Assembly: GCA_034696485.1 (NCBI GenBank)
Contig: JAQIWT010000409.1
Coordinates: forward strand, 1-21,002
DNA length: 21,002 nucleotides
Source of the DNA: Isohypsibius dastychi
Taxonomy: Eukaryota; Tardigrada; Eutardigrada; Parachela; Isohypsibiidae
Direction: 5' to 3'
How positions within the stretch are numbered: position 1 is the stretch's first letter; every line of letters starts with the position of its first letter. Positions 1 through 11,541 of the stretch are shown one piece after another. The translations under genes and the position numbers were made by a program. Below the pieces are notes generated by a model. That model saw only the letters and a list, made by a program, of their open reading frames with translations. It was not told the DNA's origin and did no database searches.

Positions 1-1783
1 GACACTGCAAGCCTTTCTGCGTACTCACAAGTACTCTTCTCGTTGAAAGACCAAATCAAGACTCAGTTCACCGAAATCCGGATGACTTCCTTACCATTTC
101 AATCGAAGGACCCAGGGCTGAAAATGGGAGCGTTGCTTGCATCCGCACGAACTCACAGCAGAAGTACGTCAAATTATCATACGAAACGATTCAGTCAGGT
201 GACACGCTGCGTTCATGCGGAATGGGTATCTTACATCTTTTTTAATTCATCTTATTTGGCTTGTTAAATTCGTATGATTACCTTAATTTTTTCCACTGAA
301 ACCTGTACTATATGCCTTTCTCATCAGTTGAGCTCCGTGACAAGATTTGATAACCAGCAAGAATTGAAATTAAACTCAACGTTTCAATGGATTCCTTACC
401 AATTATAGTCTTCTTGTACCAGTATGGTTAATTTGCAGTTGTCCTTCTGTCGATGCATCCAATCTTTGTTAGGAAATTCATGGTGCGTGTTCAGTGCATC
501 CGAATGAATGCCGAGAATGCTGACTGAATTTCTTGCAGATCACAGCAGAAAACCTAGGAATATTCAACGACGATGAGAATTCTTACGTAAGTTAGCCGTT
601 AACCAATGATCGACCGTTGATAGGATTCCTACATTTCTGATTGATCATTACACAGGTCTTTTTCACCATTCAAGGAACTGTGAGCAATTTCAGTGGTCAC
701 TTAACATGGCAGAACTGGGACGCTCTTGACGACGTGAGTATCTAAGTAGTTCACTCTTAATAATGATTCTGCAGTTGAATGAACGAGAATATTATTTTTA
801 GGCAGCGCTCAGAATATATCGTTCCATTCTTCATGTTACACCGTGTCGGAGAGTACAAACTGCAGCAACTGGGTATCTGGAAAGCATATACAACCTGAGT
901 GTAGTCAAATATCGTACCGAATATCCACCACGAGATGAAAGAGTATGGCTTTTTGAATCCACCTTTCCCTCTTTTACTTATTTCAAAGCATTTACTCGTT
1001 TAGCCTTCTGCCGTTACTGTCGCTGCATACCATGGTTTTAAGATGCTGCAAAAGGTTTGATCGAATTCAATACCATCAGAATGTATATCGATTAAACCAC
1101 TTCACATTTTCTTGAAAGGTCATTCAGGAGGCCACAGACGCAGGAAAAGACATTTCAGATGGCGCGACACTCACGCGACGTTTCCTCGATCGGACCTTCA
1201 GTGTTTCCAACCAAACCATTTATATGGACGACCATGGCCATAGGCGAACTGACCACTGTGTTATGGATCTGAATAATACAGATGGAGAATTTCAAGTGGG
1301 TTTGACAAATTTCTGATGAAATCGGCCTTTGTTCAAGTGTGATCACGTTACAGCAAGCGTTGAAATATGATGCGCGTGAGCGTTCTTTTCGAAATTTGAG
1401 TGAGATTGATTGGGGTACACCAAACAACACGCAGCCAGGAAGCGAGCTGGTTTTTGGTCGTACAGGTTGGTCCTAATATATACGTCCCAAGATATTGCTG
1501 GTAAACTAATTGATTATTTAAGGAGGACAGTCGTCAACGGTGCTTATTGCTTGTGTCTCGTGTTTGATCGTACTTATATTCTGCACAACCATTGTTCTGA
1601 GGTCAGTTTGTAATGTCTTCGAGATGACAGTGATGGACATTGTCAATCAATGTTGAATTCAGACGATTCGTGATGTCCAAAGTCAGAGTTGAAGACTGTC
1701 TCGTTTTGGAAGCGGAACTGGAGTATTCTGTATGCATCAACCGAAGAAGGTCTCAGATTTTATCAGGAAGTCACATGTTTTGA
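1..1783 (+). CDS. Natriuretic-peptide-receptor-like single-pass receptor, short-tailed (copy 1, 5' end outside window)
   Basis: Ten exons join in one open frame of 337 residues plus stop: 1-163, 439-482, 539-586, 656-733, 802-942, 1004-1054, 1119-1295, 1354-1465, 1523-1601, 1663-1783. All have GT..AG borders and matching phases. The product looks like the C-terminal lobe of the ANF/receptor-ligand-binding domain seen in receptor guanylate cyclases and NPR-C: a VLLS strand, the diagnostic YVFFTI strand, then an AAYHGFKML helix. Several N-glycosylation sites (NFS, NLS, NQT, NNT) fit an extracellular domain. Residues about 277-297 form one hydrophobic membrane helix, followed by a 40-residue cytoplasmic tail ending in TGA at 1781-1783. 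No kinase-homology or cyclase domain follows. This matches the layout of the clearance receptor NPR-C (family knowledge); ligand and signalling are unknown. An unseen downstream exon reached by a donor near 1749 cannot be excluded. Two paralogues lie downstream on the same strand. Confidence 0.8.
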
Positions 1784-2240
1784 ATACTTTTCATGGGTTT
1801 GTCTTCAGTGTAAAAATTCGATGTTTAGTTGCTGTAATTTCCAAAGCTCAAAACACATGCAAGACCACATAATTTGCCCACTATCAAGAAGGCCACTCAT
1901 GAAAATGTATGATCGGCTGGGCACTCTCTACTGTACTTGTGGACCTTCACAACTCACATCACTGGCTGTTGCTATTTCAATCAGTCCCAACTCCCAGGCC
2001 TCAACCCCTCAAGTAGACAGCTGCAATTCGTAGCGAACGTTTGATTTCTCGTAATTCCTCGCCGTGATAAATTGTATTCGGTCATTTCGTAGTTGTTAAT
2101 TTTGAAAGTCTCCTCTTAAAGGTACACATTAGTATCTTCAACAGATTGAGCACTGGAAGCTGAACAATTACACCACACCTTCATTTCGTAAAATTACCAT
2201 GGGTGAAGGAGCTGAGAAAAGTGTTAACCTGTGGTGAAGT
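1784..2240 (+). other. 3' flank of copy 1, paralogous to the 3' flank of copy 3
   Basis: No gene is recognised here. The stretch 1784-2095 aligns by eye, with gaps, to 17286-17735 downstream of copy 3. The best-conserved piece is near 2050-2090 versus 17684-17725 (both hold the string taattcctcgccgtga). The duplicated unit therefore reached at least 300 bp past the stop codon. An open stretch after the acceptor at about 2143 (WKLNNYTTPSF...) could be a further exon, but nothing supports it as kinase-homology sequence. Confidence 0.55.
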
Positions 2241-3076
2241 GTTTGTTAATATTGATATGGTCATCGAGCAATTTCACAGAAATGGCCGATACAAAACCGT
2301 ATCATGATTATTAACAGTCCAAGCATACGTCACAAACTGTTGTCAACTCACCCTGACGATTTTCATGATTATCATACACCGTTAAATTAGTTTTTTTTCA
2401 AGTTTAGATGATAAGATTCCACTAGAAAGGTGAATCTGCTCAGTGAAACTTCTTTGCATTTCATTTTTAAAGCGTGATGTTTTGAGGTTGAAAGAAATTC
2501 CATCGTGGCTTCGTCCCAACGTCCGACGTTCTTCCAGAATTAATTATTTATGCGATGACAAATGTGCGGTGCACAAATCAAAAAGGTCATGTATTTGTCG
2601 AGGGAAAGCCGTTTTGCAAAACGAAGAACGCTTAGACTGAAATCAAATCCATGTTGCGATGCGTAGCGAAGCAGAGGCGATGGATTCCCGGAGCTGAACA
2701 CGGATTTAGAGAATAAAGCAGCAAGAGAATTCAAGAGAATAAGAGAATTCTCCAGAAATTCTAACCATTGTATAGAAGACTGACACACTAGCGAACACGG
2801 GCGACGTACTATTCTTTAAAAACAAATCAGCAATCGTACAAAAAATCATAGATGTGTACGTAGAAACCTTGAATGTACATGCACCGGCCTGATATGAGAT
2901 GCACTTGATTCGGAAAGCATCACCGACGAAAGGACCTTGACGGACACGAGAGGATCTTGCCGGGCAAAGTCCTCTCGTCGGAAAAACGGAAGGATCTGGA
3001 CGGGCACAAGTGGCATAGCATCACGTAAAGTTATACCATGTAAAGTTATCTCGCGCTATGAGAAATTGACCTACAG
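2241..3076. other. Intergenic stretch between receptor copies 1 and 2
   Basis: No convincing exon, domain or RNA gene is seen. Short open frames on both strands lack splice signals that link them to neighbours. The upstream exons of copy 2 should lie here but are not recognisable, so they are probably lost or too worn. Confidence 0.4.
2932..3015 (+). repeat. Short imperfect tandem repeat, about 3 units
   Basis: Related units of about 20 bp begin aggaccttgacgg, aggatcttgccgg and aggatctggacgg. A doubled gtaaagttat follows at about 3025-3050. The repeat sits just upstream of the first recognisable exon of copy 2 and is not similar to the mobile elements in the window. Confidence 0.5.
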
Positions 3077-4528
3077 TGCCGGCGTTTTCTCGGATGCCAC
3101 GGATCGGACGCTCTATCAGACGTGTTTAACACTTTCACTGATGCAGATCTCCATCAAAGCGGGAAGGCTGCTGACAATGATGAGAAAGTATAACTGGACC
3201 AGCTGTACCAGCGGGCGTTATTCTTGACACGACTACTCTGGCAACCTATTCCCAGCTCACTATGTCACTTGACGATAGAATTGCGAACGTCTCTATTGAA
3301 ATTCGCATAAAAGCTGGACCGTCCCGCACGGTGGACTCTACAGTTTCTCCCGTAAACATTCTGACACAACTTGCTTCATATTCAAGTGGTATGGATCACT
3401 ATACAGTTCATCTTCTGTTTAACTTTTAGCCGTAACCCTGACTGTGCATCCGAAATGCGCAAATTTCTGGTAAGGATAATGCCATCTCCCAGGTGTAGTT
3501 TGAGGAAGTAGCGCTTGGCTCAGTTCACTATAGATTGCGGCTGATGGAATCGGATTACCGTACTGCTGAATGAAATTCATGTGCGCGTCCAGCTGTGAAA
3601 CTGTACCAGCTTTGCATCCGAGTCATTCCTCTCAGGTGTATGTGGCCATAGAGGGCATTTTTGCAAATAACAATGGTAATCTTGAGTAGTTCGCTCTGGA
3701 AACAAATCTTTTAGTGCTGCAAATACGGCCAGGTAAAGCAGTGAGTGCTGCAATCAAAGGAGATTATCTTGACAGCCTATACAACATCAACGTCGTAAAG
3801 CATCATTACAGGTACTAACTACCCTCTGGATGAAAAGGTCAGAGCAGTTGAATTCACATGCTGGTGAACTGCAAATGACTGTGTATTGATTTAGCCTTAT
3901 GGCACGGCTATTGCTGCATACCAGGGGTTCCGAATGTTGCTACTGGTCAGAGAAAAGGACATCTAACTAAGTTATTCAATACTACCTCCGTTTGTTTTTT
4001 AGGTGCAGAATGCGGATCGTGAATGAGAGGATATTGCGAATGGAACGGCACTGACAACCGCTTCTTGAATCGAACTTTTTATTTGCCAAGTTGTCAAATA
4101 CACATACATTGATATCCACGGAAATAGGCGAAATGATCATTGCATCATAGATTTCAACAAAGCAACGGCCAAACTTGAGGTTTGTCATAGGGTCGTGCCA
4201 TTTTGTTGCAGATGATAACTACCGAATTTAATAATGTGCAGGTTTGTGATGCGATACAGAGCCAAATTACGAAGAATGAATAATGTCAAGAATAAAATGG
4301 TTGGTTGGAGCACATTCAACAGCATACCTCCATTAAATGAGGCAGTTCGTGGCTATTCTGGAGAAAAAGCTGTTTATCAAAAAAGTACGAAGTTGTTCTT
4401 GTTGTCTGAGCTGTGTTTTAGTAAATCAATTAAAATTAGAGATTGAGAATGTATTGCTTCCTCCGGAAGCAGTTGCCCGGATCATAATTGCCCTTAAAGT
4501 TGCAATGGTTGTTGCCGTTTGGAAATGA
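3077..4528 (+). pseudogene. Decayed natriuretic-peptide-receptor-like gene (copy 2)
   Basis: The exon order of copies 1 and 3 can be followed: 3077-3388 (TDRTLYQT..., then MMRKYNWTS), 3430-3469 (VTLTVHP), one starting near 3539 (IAADGIGL), a VYVAIEG exon near 3636, AAIKGDYLDSLYNINVVKHHY near 3750, a PYGTAIAAYQGFRML exon near 3895-3949, a YIDIHGNRRNDHC exon 4003-4179, then juxtamembrane (GWSTFNSIPP) and a poor membrane segment to 4528. Defects: a one-base frameshift near 3204; the VTLTVHP exon is 40 bp against 44 in copy 1; an in-frame stop in the IAADGIGL exon; a frameshift just after the KHHY motif; stops in the NRRNDHC exon and beyond. It cannot encode a full receptor. It is much more diverged from copy 1 than copy 3 is, so it is probably the older duplicate. 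Confidence 0.8.
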
Positions 4529-4974
4529 CTCAATTCAAGTGTCGTTCAAATCATGTGCAAATTTTAAAAATATGTATAAACAGAAATATGAAAGGCGGAA
4601 CATGCTGTGGTAGATTCTTGGACCATCCATATTACGCTTGACGACCTTCTAGTCGAAGACAAAGCCAGCGATCTTCCCAGTCCGTTTTCCTCATAATATG
4701 TTCTTCGGTACCCGTGATGGCCTTCAGGCCATTATGCAAAATTATCGAAAAAACTGTTGCGATTTTTGATCAATATGCTATTACCTGTGTGGTGTGCTTT
4801 TGCGACACTTACGAAATAAAACAACGGTTCCAAACGTGATGCTGAGACAGATTGCTCTCATTGTTGCACTCAAAACTGTTGTAGAGTGATTAGATTTTCA
4901 CAGGGCTGTTTATTCAGTCTTATAGGTTTTGTGAATTTCTTTAGACCGATCTTCGTTGATTTCAAACAATTCAA
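4529..4974. other. Convergent intergenic region between copy 2 and the VWA-CUB gene
   Basis: No gene is seen. It contains the likely 3' UTR of the minus-strand VWA-CUB gene. Confidence 0.4.
4909..4914 (-). promoter_or_regulatory. Probable polyadenylation signal AATAAA of the VWA-CUB gene
   Basis: AATAAA reads on the minus strand about 60 bp after the TAG stop of the VWA-CUB gene. That is a typical distance for a short invertebrate 3' UTR. Position is the only support. Confidence 0.5.
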
Positions 4975-7900
4975 CTATTCCAAAACGAATTGTGGTTTTT
5001 TTGGCAGCAGCGCTGTTACAACCATATTCAATCCATATCCCTTCGGGGCATTAGCGTACGAGTAGAATGAGATTGAGGCTTCGTTTTCCGAATAAAGTTG
5101 GATATAGCGGTTGTTCTTTGTGTTTTGACACAAGCGGGTGGCATTGTGAGCCGATTTGATGGCCAATACATCTCCAGTTGAACACGGTGTTCTTGCGTAT
5201 TCGACTTCATCATCGAAAAGCTTCTCAAAGCGCACATCAACCTATGATACAGGACCAGAACATCACCGAATATCCCACCTAAACAATTTGATATCTCACC
5301 TCAAGATTATGGCCAACTGGTGCTTGAATGTTCCAAGTACAATACAGCCCGGATGGGTATCCAAGAGCAACTCCATTGAAATATCCGGGCCCGTTGATCT
5401 CGACGCTCTGAGTAGCAGCTGGCAAGTAGTAATCCCCTCCGCATTCTTCGATGATCCGGTTAACGGCTAATGTGTCAACTTCGAGTACTTCATCTTCACC
5501 CAAGCCGAGGCTTCTCGGGCCTGCACGTCGGTTGATACCTAGACATATTTCGGCGTTCTCGGTGCCAGCTGGCAAGAATGCTTGAATGAGTTCAGAGGGA
5601 TAAATCTCTCTCTGCAACAAAATCTCTGTAAATCAGCATTTGACCACAGCAGTTTTCAACACTTACAGATTTGCCTTCTTTCAGGGTGATCGTGAGATGA
5701 TTGTTGGTTCGATCTGGTTTCTGCACGGCCAACGATACATACACAGTGGTATCTCCAGATTTGCTCGTGATCTTAAAAGGTCAAATATTGCCTAATTTGA
5801 ATTTCGATTTCCAAAAGAGCTAGTTTTACCTTCAGAGTAGACGGAACACTACGCTTGACTGGATAGCACACAAATCGTGCGGTTTTTCCCGGTGGTAGAA
5901 CATGAGACACAGGCAAACCACCAGCTTCTGCTATCTCCACGCTGTTGACCTCTGTAAATAAGCAATCACTGCAATCTTGAAATGGAGTCCCCGCTCACGA
6001 ACTATACCTTCTCGCTCCATGGTACATGTACCAGACAGACCACTTTTATCAACAACGTTAAAAGTGACAACTTCAGTACAGCAGTCACCGTTGTAAACTG
6101 TCCGTATTGAAGTGTCACCAACGGACGTATAGTCAACAGGTAGAACAGCCGAGACCTTGCCATCACCAGAATCAGCCACGTAAATTCGGTTGATGCCTTT
6201 ACCTTTCTCGGTAAACAGTAGATTGGCATTCCATTTCTTTCGAGCGCAGTTCACCGAACTGGCTGGTGTACTTTTGCAAGCTGATTCAAAGGTGGATGAC
6301 TCGATTTTGCATTCAGGAGGGTGGACATCCAGATCCGACTCAATGATCGAAACACGCTTGCGGAAGAAATTTGATGTATACCTAGAACTTCCACCATACA
6401 GACTGACACTCATGACAATATCACTCAAGCTCCCAACTCTAGCTGAATGTGGTACGGTAACTCTAACGTGAGCATTAGTTGTGGCACCTTTGGCCAGTCG
6501 GAATATCTTTGGATTATAGTCACTGACCAGCTTCAGCGAGTCGCTCACCACCAGCTGGAATTCCTCCGCTTGACCTTCGTTGGTAACCGAGAACGTCACC
6601 AGCATGGTCTGTCCAATGGTAAGCTCATCGACCGCACGGTCCCCAGAAAAGAAGTTTAGACGGATTTGAGTTGGCACCACCTGAGCCGCTTGTTGGCGCT
6701 GGAAGGACGCACCGCTTGAGTGGACACCAGCCACTTGAATGAAGAAGGGAGCGCTGGGGACTTGGAAGTTCGTGGAGTAATCACCGGTCAACGAATTCAA
6801 GTCGACTGGGAAAGACGAAATGGTATTGCCGTTTGCGTGAAGAAGTCGAATTTGGCGTGGTGTGTAAGCTGCCCTTGTTGGCTTGGCAGCAAAAATGAGG
6901 TGTTCATCTAAACAAAGCACTCTCCTATAAACGGTGTATCTGTGCTTAATGGAATTTCACTTACTCATAAGAGGGTTGTTCTCAAGCACACGATAACCTT
7001 TGAAGCGGGCCACATCGTCCGGCGCATACTCAAGTTGGTTCATGACGTCAAATGCACTTTTACCGCTGATCTCGACATTCCAATTGGCAGCGGGGGCAGT
7101 CACTTGGACGCGCCATCGTCCAACCACTGGTGATTCAATTTGGTACTTTCGGAGTGTCTGAGAGTTACTAGAGGGTACAACTGAGACCAAAGATCCGACT
7201 GGATTGAAGATCTGAATGACTGGCGCTCTACTTGCGTGTCCAACTGTAATGTCCAGTCTCGTGAGCATAGGATCGACTTGAAACTCAACTGACTTGGACA
7301 GTTCACTGATATCCTTCTCGTGAACTAGGAGAATGCTGTCACTCTCGAGTGTCAGAACTGATCCGGTGCCTTCCAGGATTTCGTCAACGTTAGTGGAAGT
7401 TGAAATCAGTCTGCCACCCGACGCTTCCGCTAGCCGGACGTAGAATGGGTCCGTTCCTGATGAACTCAAACCAATGAAGAATACACGCTGTTGTTTCTGT
7501 TGCACGGTTGCTTCGATGGATCCGTATAGTTCATGTTGTTTTGTTTTTGCATCGGTGAAAACGAATATTGGTGAGCTTGGATTGGCTTGTTGAGCAGCCA
7601 GCAGAAGGCCGGCAAAGCATTCTTCATCATCATCCCCACCATCTGATGGCACTCCAGCTTGCAGCTTGTTGATCTCGCGCTTGAATTCATCCGCATTTTC
7701 TGTGCGAATTGCCGGCCCGAACATAGGATCGTTGAACATGACCAACACGAAATTCTGTGGTTTTTGCCTCGAAGCTAAACTCTGATCGACAAACCGAATA
7801 GCCTGTTGCTTCGCCGCAGCAATGTATGGTCCCATACTGCCGGTGGTATCGATCGCCATGACCAATGAGATGGAATCTTGTGTTGTACTCGTCTCCACGC

Positions 7901-8970
7901 CAATGTTGAGCAGCGCAGCCATGCTGTCGTCACCGATTGCTCTTAGCAGTCGATCCAAAAGGATAAGAGATGCACGTTGGGCCTGTTCACTTGCTTGGTC
8001 ATGCAGATAGTAATGCGGAGAAAGGAGGCGATCGTTGGTATCCTTGTTGATTCCACCGACGGGTGAACGATCCTGGTTGGCGTCACGTGAACCTCCGTGC
8101 CCACACTTTCCAGGTGGCTTGACTTGTGACACCATGCCCTCTTTTTTAACGGTATGGTAACCACTGGTCAAATAGAACTGATCGTTAATGGAAGCCTACA
8201 AGTAGAGAATGAACAAGGAAAGAAACTACTACACAATACCAGGGAAGATCATGTTTCTTTCTTACTTTGATGTTTCGCTCACAGAAATATGATGAAACGG
8301 AGTCACTTTGACAAGCAGAACACGTCTCCAATGTTGGTCCAGCAATTTTTCCAATGTCGCCACCCGCGACACCTAGCGGTGCGTGGGGAGTAAGCATGCC
8401 CATCTCAACCCAATTGGAATGGCTGTAGAATTCTTGCAGAATATGCAGCTGCTGTCCTAGGAGTGATCGGGCCTGTGCAAAGTCCTTGGTGATAACAGCC
8501 TTGTACGTGGTATCATACAGTCGCTTGAGTAGAGTGTTGGCCTCGTTGAACTTCTCCGAATCGAAATGCCAAGCGGGGTCATCCACGGTGTCGCGATTGA
8601 AGTCAACGGCTGAGTTGGCCCTCACGATTTCGTTGACAGCTTGCAGGTAGTTGGTGATGGACATGGGTTTGCCGTAGAACAGGTCGAACATTTGCTCGGG
8701 CGCTAGAAGCGATGAGGTTGGAACGTGGCTGGATGTCGGAGTGGCCATGTTGTTGAAGAGCTTGGCAGTGACGAGGTGCAGAGCATTCTCTGTCTGTTTC
8801 TGATGAGAGCTGGAGCCTGGAGCTATTTCTGTGTCCCTTGTCCGCGTGACGAAGAAGGAGGCAGGTCGCAATATCGTCAGCACCAAAATATAGAAACCTT
8901 TGAATAAAAAACATCACAATATACTAAAATAATTCGTATTACACATACCGATTCCTGTTGACAGCTTCAT
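4975..8970 (-). CDS. Secreted VWA7-like protein with C-terminal CUB domain, 1196 aa
   Basis: Eight exons (8949-8970, 8266-8897, 6965-8195, 6008-6907, 5830-5951, 5667-5771, 5300-5611, 4975-5241) total 3591 bp and stay in frame to TAG. The ATG at 8970 is chosen because a 22-bp first exon completes a signal peptide (about residues 1-24, core FYILVLTIL). Residues about 80-240 match the VWA7/HET-C-like N-terminal region: HFDSEK at 119-123, EFYSHSNWVEMG at 163-174, LTSGY near 227, GGINKD near 265. A von Willebrand A domain spans about 327-495 with the metal-site motif DTTGSMG at 334-340 and FTDA at 431-434. Residues about 500-1000 hold Ig-like/beta segments usual for VWA7-type proteins (TFSVTNEG). 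A CUB domain at about 1061-1190 has four cysteines (CGGD, YCTW, PCS, LCQ) and no membrane anchor follows. It is probably an extracellular adhesion or matrix protein; the function is not shown by sequence. Confidence 0.9.
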
Positions 8971-9282
8971 TTTGGTTCTCCGAATATAGTGATAAAAGAA
9001 GGGAACTGTGTTAATTTGAGACGAAACATGGCTTTTTATATCGTTGGTACGACTACTTATCGTGGAAAAATATGACTTCATTGTTGAGCCACGAACGAAG
9101 GCTGATAATTCTGAGCTCAACCTTTTGTATGAATGTGTTGTTATCTCTGAGCAAAGCTGATTAGTATAGGTGTATGAAAAAAATCATCGAAAGATTTACC
9201 ACAATACGATAAGACGCAATGTTGCCACCTCCATTACAAAAGGAAACTTGACCTTTTTGGTTCAAAAGGTTAAGGTGGAGAT

Positions 9283-9295
9283 GGGGGGGGGGGGG
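9283..9295 (+). repeat. Poly-G tract, 13 G
   Basis: Pure homopolymer read directly. Length errors are likely in such tracts. It mirrors the poly-C tract at 10231, but the flanks do not form a longer inverted repeat. Confidence 0.9.
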
Positions 9296-10230
9296 CTGGT
9301 GGGAATATTGTCTCCAAAAATCTGTAACGGGATGGAAAAGCATTGTGGTATAAGTCCACCTGACTCCATGAGCATAAGATGATGAGTTCTGTTTGATTCC
9401 CGTTGCATTGTTGCATCAGGTTTTTTATGAGTTTTTTTGTCGCTGACAATTTTATTTCTTTGCTTTTCCTAGGTGTTAAAAATGAAATGAATTTATGTTT
9501 GCTTAGTCTGGTAAAAATGTGAAAAGACGATGTTGCAAAGTCCTTCTATCGGCGCCAAACGTCCTACTTTATCACAAGTTGGCACGCATGCTGAGTCAAG
9601 AGAGTAAATTGTTGATGAATTTACTGTCTTCAGGAATGTTTGAATTCTTTGATATCAACACTTTTATTGGTTTGTCCAGATAAAGCTCGACTTCCGCGTT
9701 TGCTCTTCCTTTATTGTCAAGCTTTTCCCAATGTCTGGACTAGATAACACGAGACATGTTCAAAGTTTCACCACACAAAGCAACCACTGCAAGTGCCCGA
9801 ATGGCTTGATCTGGTATTTCAAGAACAGTAGGTTGGCTTATAAACAAAAGTGTTACCAAATTGAATAATGGTTCCGCTTGCCCACTCACTCACATACATC
9901 AAATCGTTTTCTTTTCTTCAACGTAAGGTGTTCTCCTTTCCTGTGTGTCTGTCTCTCTTGTGGCCACGTGTGAGCAAAACTGTTGGAGGGAGTTTCTTTT
10001 AAAAGGTATGTATGTTCCTAAATAAGTGAGAAACTTCTAAAGAAATCTGATTTTTCAGTAGGTCAACTACCGACCATATCGCTCGAAAAGTGGTGACTTC
10101 CCAAACATGTTGTTCTCAGAGATTTGAATGACAATGCCATTTTCTAATACCTCTTCCTTCCATATTACTTTTAAGTTCAGAAAATATAACGAACGGGCGT
10201 CCCCCGTAGATTATATCATTGAAGTATAAT

Positions 10231-10245
10231 CCCCCCCCCCCCCCC
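10231..10245 (+). repeat. Poly-C tract, 15 C
   Basis: Pure homopolymer read directly; it is followed by agtttgagtgggg. No terminal repeat or target duplication around it was found. Confidence 0.9.
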
Positions 10246-10530
10246 AGTTTGAGTGGGGTAATTGAATTGTCACTGCATCTATCGCAAGGTCAAATCAATT
10301 TTAGCGACAAAGCTATTAACAAAGCTATTCTCAACAATAAGATCCGTTATCTACGTTTAATGGTTTCCCTGACGATTAAGGTCGCTCCTCTCTATTTTAA
10401 TTAAAGAGGTGATTAGCGACGCTGGTTCAGCTTTGTAGACCCATAATATTTCGGTGGTGAATATGGCGAAGGATACGATGAGCGTCAAAGACTGTAACAC
10501 AATCTCATAAATGCCCAATTGTGTTATGAC

Positions 10531-11318
10531 TAGAGTTGGGAATCCTAGCCTCAGAATTTTAGGGGAAGGGAATTGCCTCCCTCGAATTTTACCGGCTCCC
10601 TTAGTAGCTCCCTAGAAATTTTAGGAACCTAAGGATTTAAGGGAAAAGCATTATTTTCTCATAGCGTATCTCGAGTCAGTCGCACCAACATGTTGAGTCG
10701 TCATTGGAATTTCTTTTGATTCACTGACAGAACAAAAAAAGACGCTGTAAAAATGTACAACTGGAACGAATTATTCAGAAATATCTCTAACCATTGAGCC
10801 AACGACCTCAGGATTCTGTTATTAAGATTGGAGGCAAATTGTCGCTTGCATTGCCTTGGCACCCAGCCGGTTAAGCCAGCGAATCATGACCTTTCTAGCT
10901 TTAGAAAATCTTCGACGTCTCTCTGGTTTCTGGCAGCAGAGAACGATGCCATTTCTGATGGCAAGATGGAAGAAAGCAAAGAAAAGGGCAAAAAAGCAGA
11001 AATAAGTGGACCTGAATGATACGAAGTAAAATTTACACGTTAGAGCTGAGCGTTAACCCCGGTGTGGAACTTATGTCAGCAGGACTCACGCTCATCAGCT
11101 TGCATTGCGGGTCCAGACCACCACAGCAAAACACTGTACGTTCAATTTATTGCAATTCTTTTTTAAAATAGGTATCTGGGATTTAAGGGATCTTCCTTAA
11201 TTTCCTCCCTCGCGTATTTAGGCTCCTCAATCTTCTCCCTTATTTCCTAGCCATTTGAGGGAGATACCTCGTCCCTCGTCCCTCTCCTCGTCCCTAAGGA
11301 CGCGGAAATGCAACCTTA
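10531..11318. mobile_element. Non-autonomous hAT-type DNA transposon, 788 bp
   Basis: The element begins TAGAGTTGGGAATCC and ends so that its reverse complement begins TAAGGTTGCATTTCC, an imperfect 15-bp terminal inverted repeat. It is flanked by a perfect 8-bp direct repeat GTTATGAC at 10523-10530 and 11319-11326, the target-duplication length of the hAT superfamily. Both ends carry CTCCCTCG-rich subterminal sequence, and GGATTTAAGGGA-like strings occur in both subterminal parts. The interior open frame (10828-11019) shows no hAT transposase or BED zinc-finger features, so the element would need a transposase from elsewhere. The exact target duplication suggests a fairly recent insertion. 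Confidence 0.85.
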
Positions 11319-11541
11319 GTTATGACTGACTAACTTACTGCGCAAACAGTATGGTAGGTCGTGTGAAATTCGGGATGCTGTGACTGCAGAACATTATCTG
11401 ATAATGCTGACAGATTTTCAGAAACCCATCAACCTGTCGATAGATGCCTCGCTCTTCGGTATTCTCGTGACTCGAATAATCCATTTATTTTTGATGTGCC
11501 ATTTGGTGCAAGACTTGAGGCGTTTCCAGGCTCTACAAAAA

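Larger units (their letters stand above)
8971..10522. other. Intergenic, 5' side of the VWA-CUB gene
   Basis: About 1.5 kb with no exon or domain recognised on either strand. It should contain the 5' UTR and promoter of the minus-strand VWA-CUB gene, but no specific promoter element can be named. The only notable sequences are a run of 13 G at 9283-9295 and a run of 15 C at 10231-10245. Confidence 0.4.

Noticed and set aside
2443-2788. Open frames on both strands (KRDVLRLKEI... on plus) tested as a kinase-homology exon of copy 1
   Set aside because: Chance resemblance only; no glycine loop, no HRD- or DFG-like motif, and no splice sites that fit copy 1 phases.
5156-6911. Plus-strand open frames opposite the VWA-CUB exons
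   Set aside because: They are antisense shadows of an eight-exon gene whose splice phases all agree.
9283-10245. Poly-G and poly-C tracts as inverted ends of a mobile element
   Set aside because: Sequence next to the tracts does not pair on either side, and no target duplication is present.
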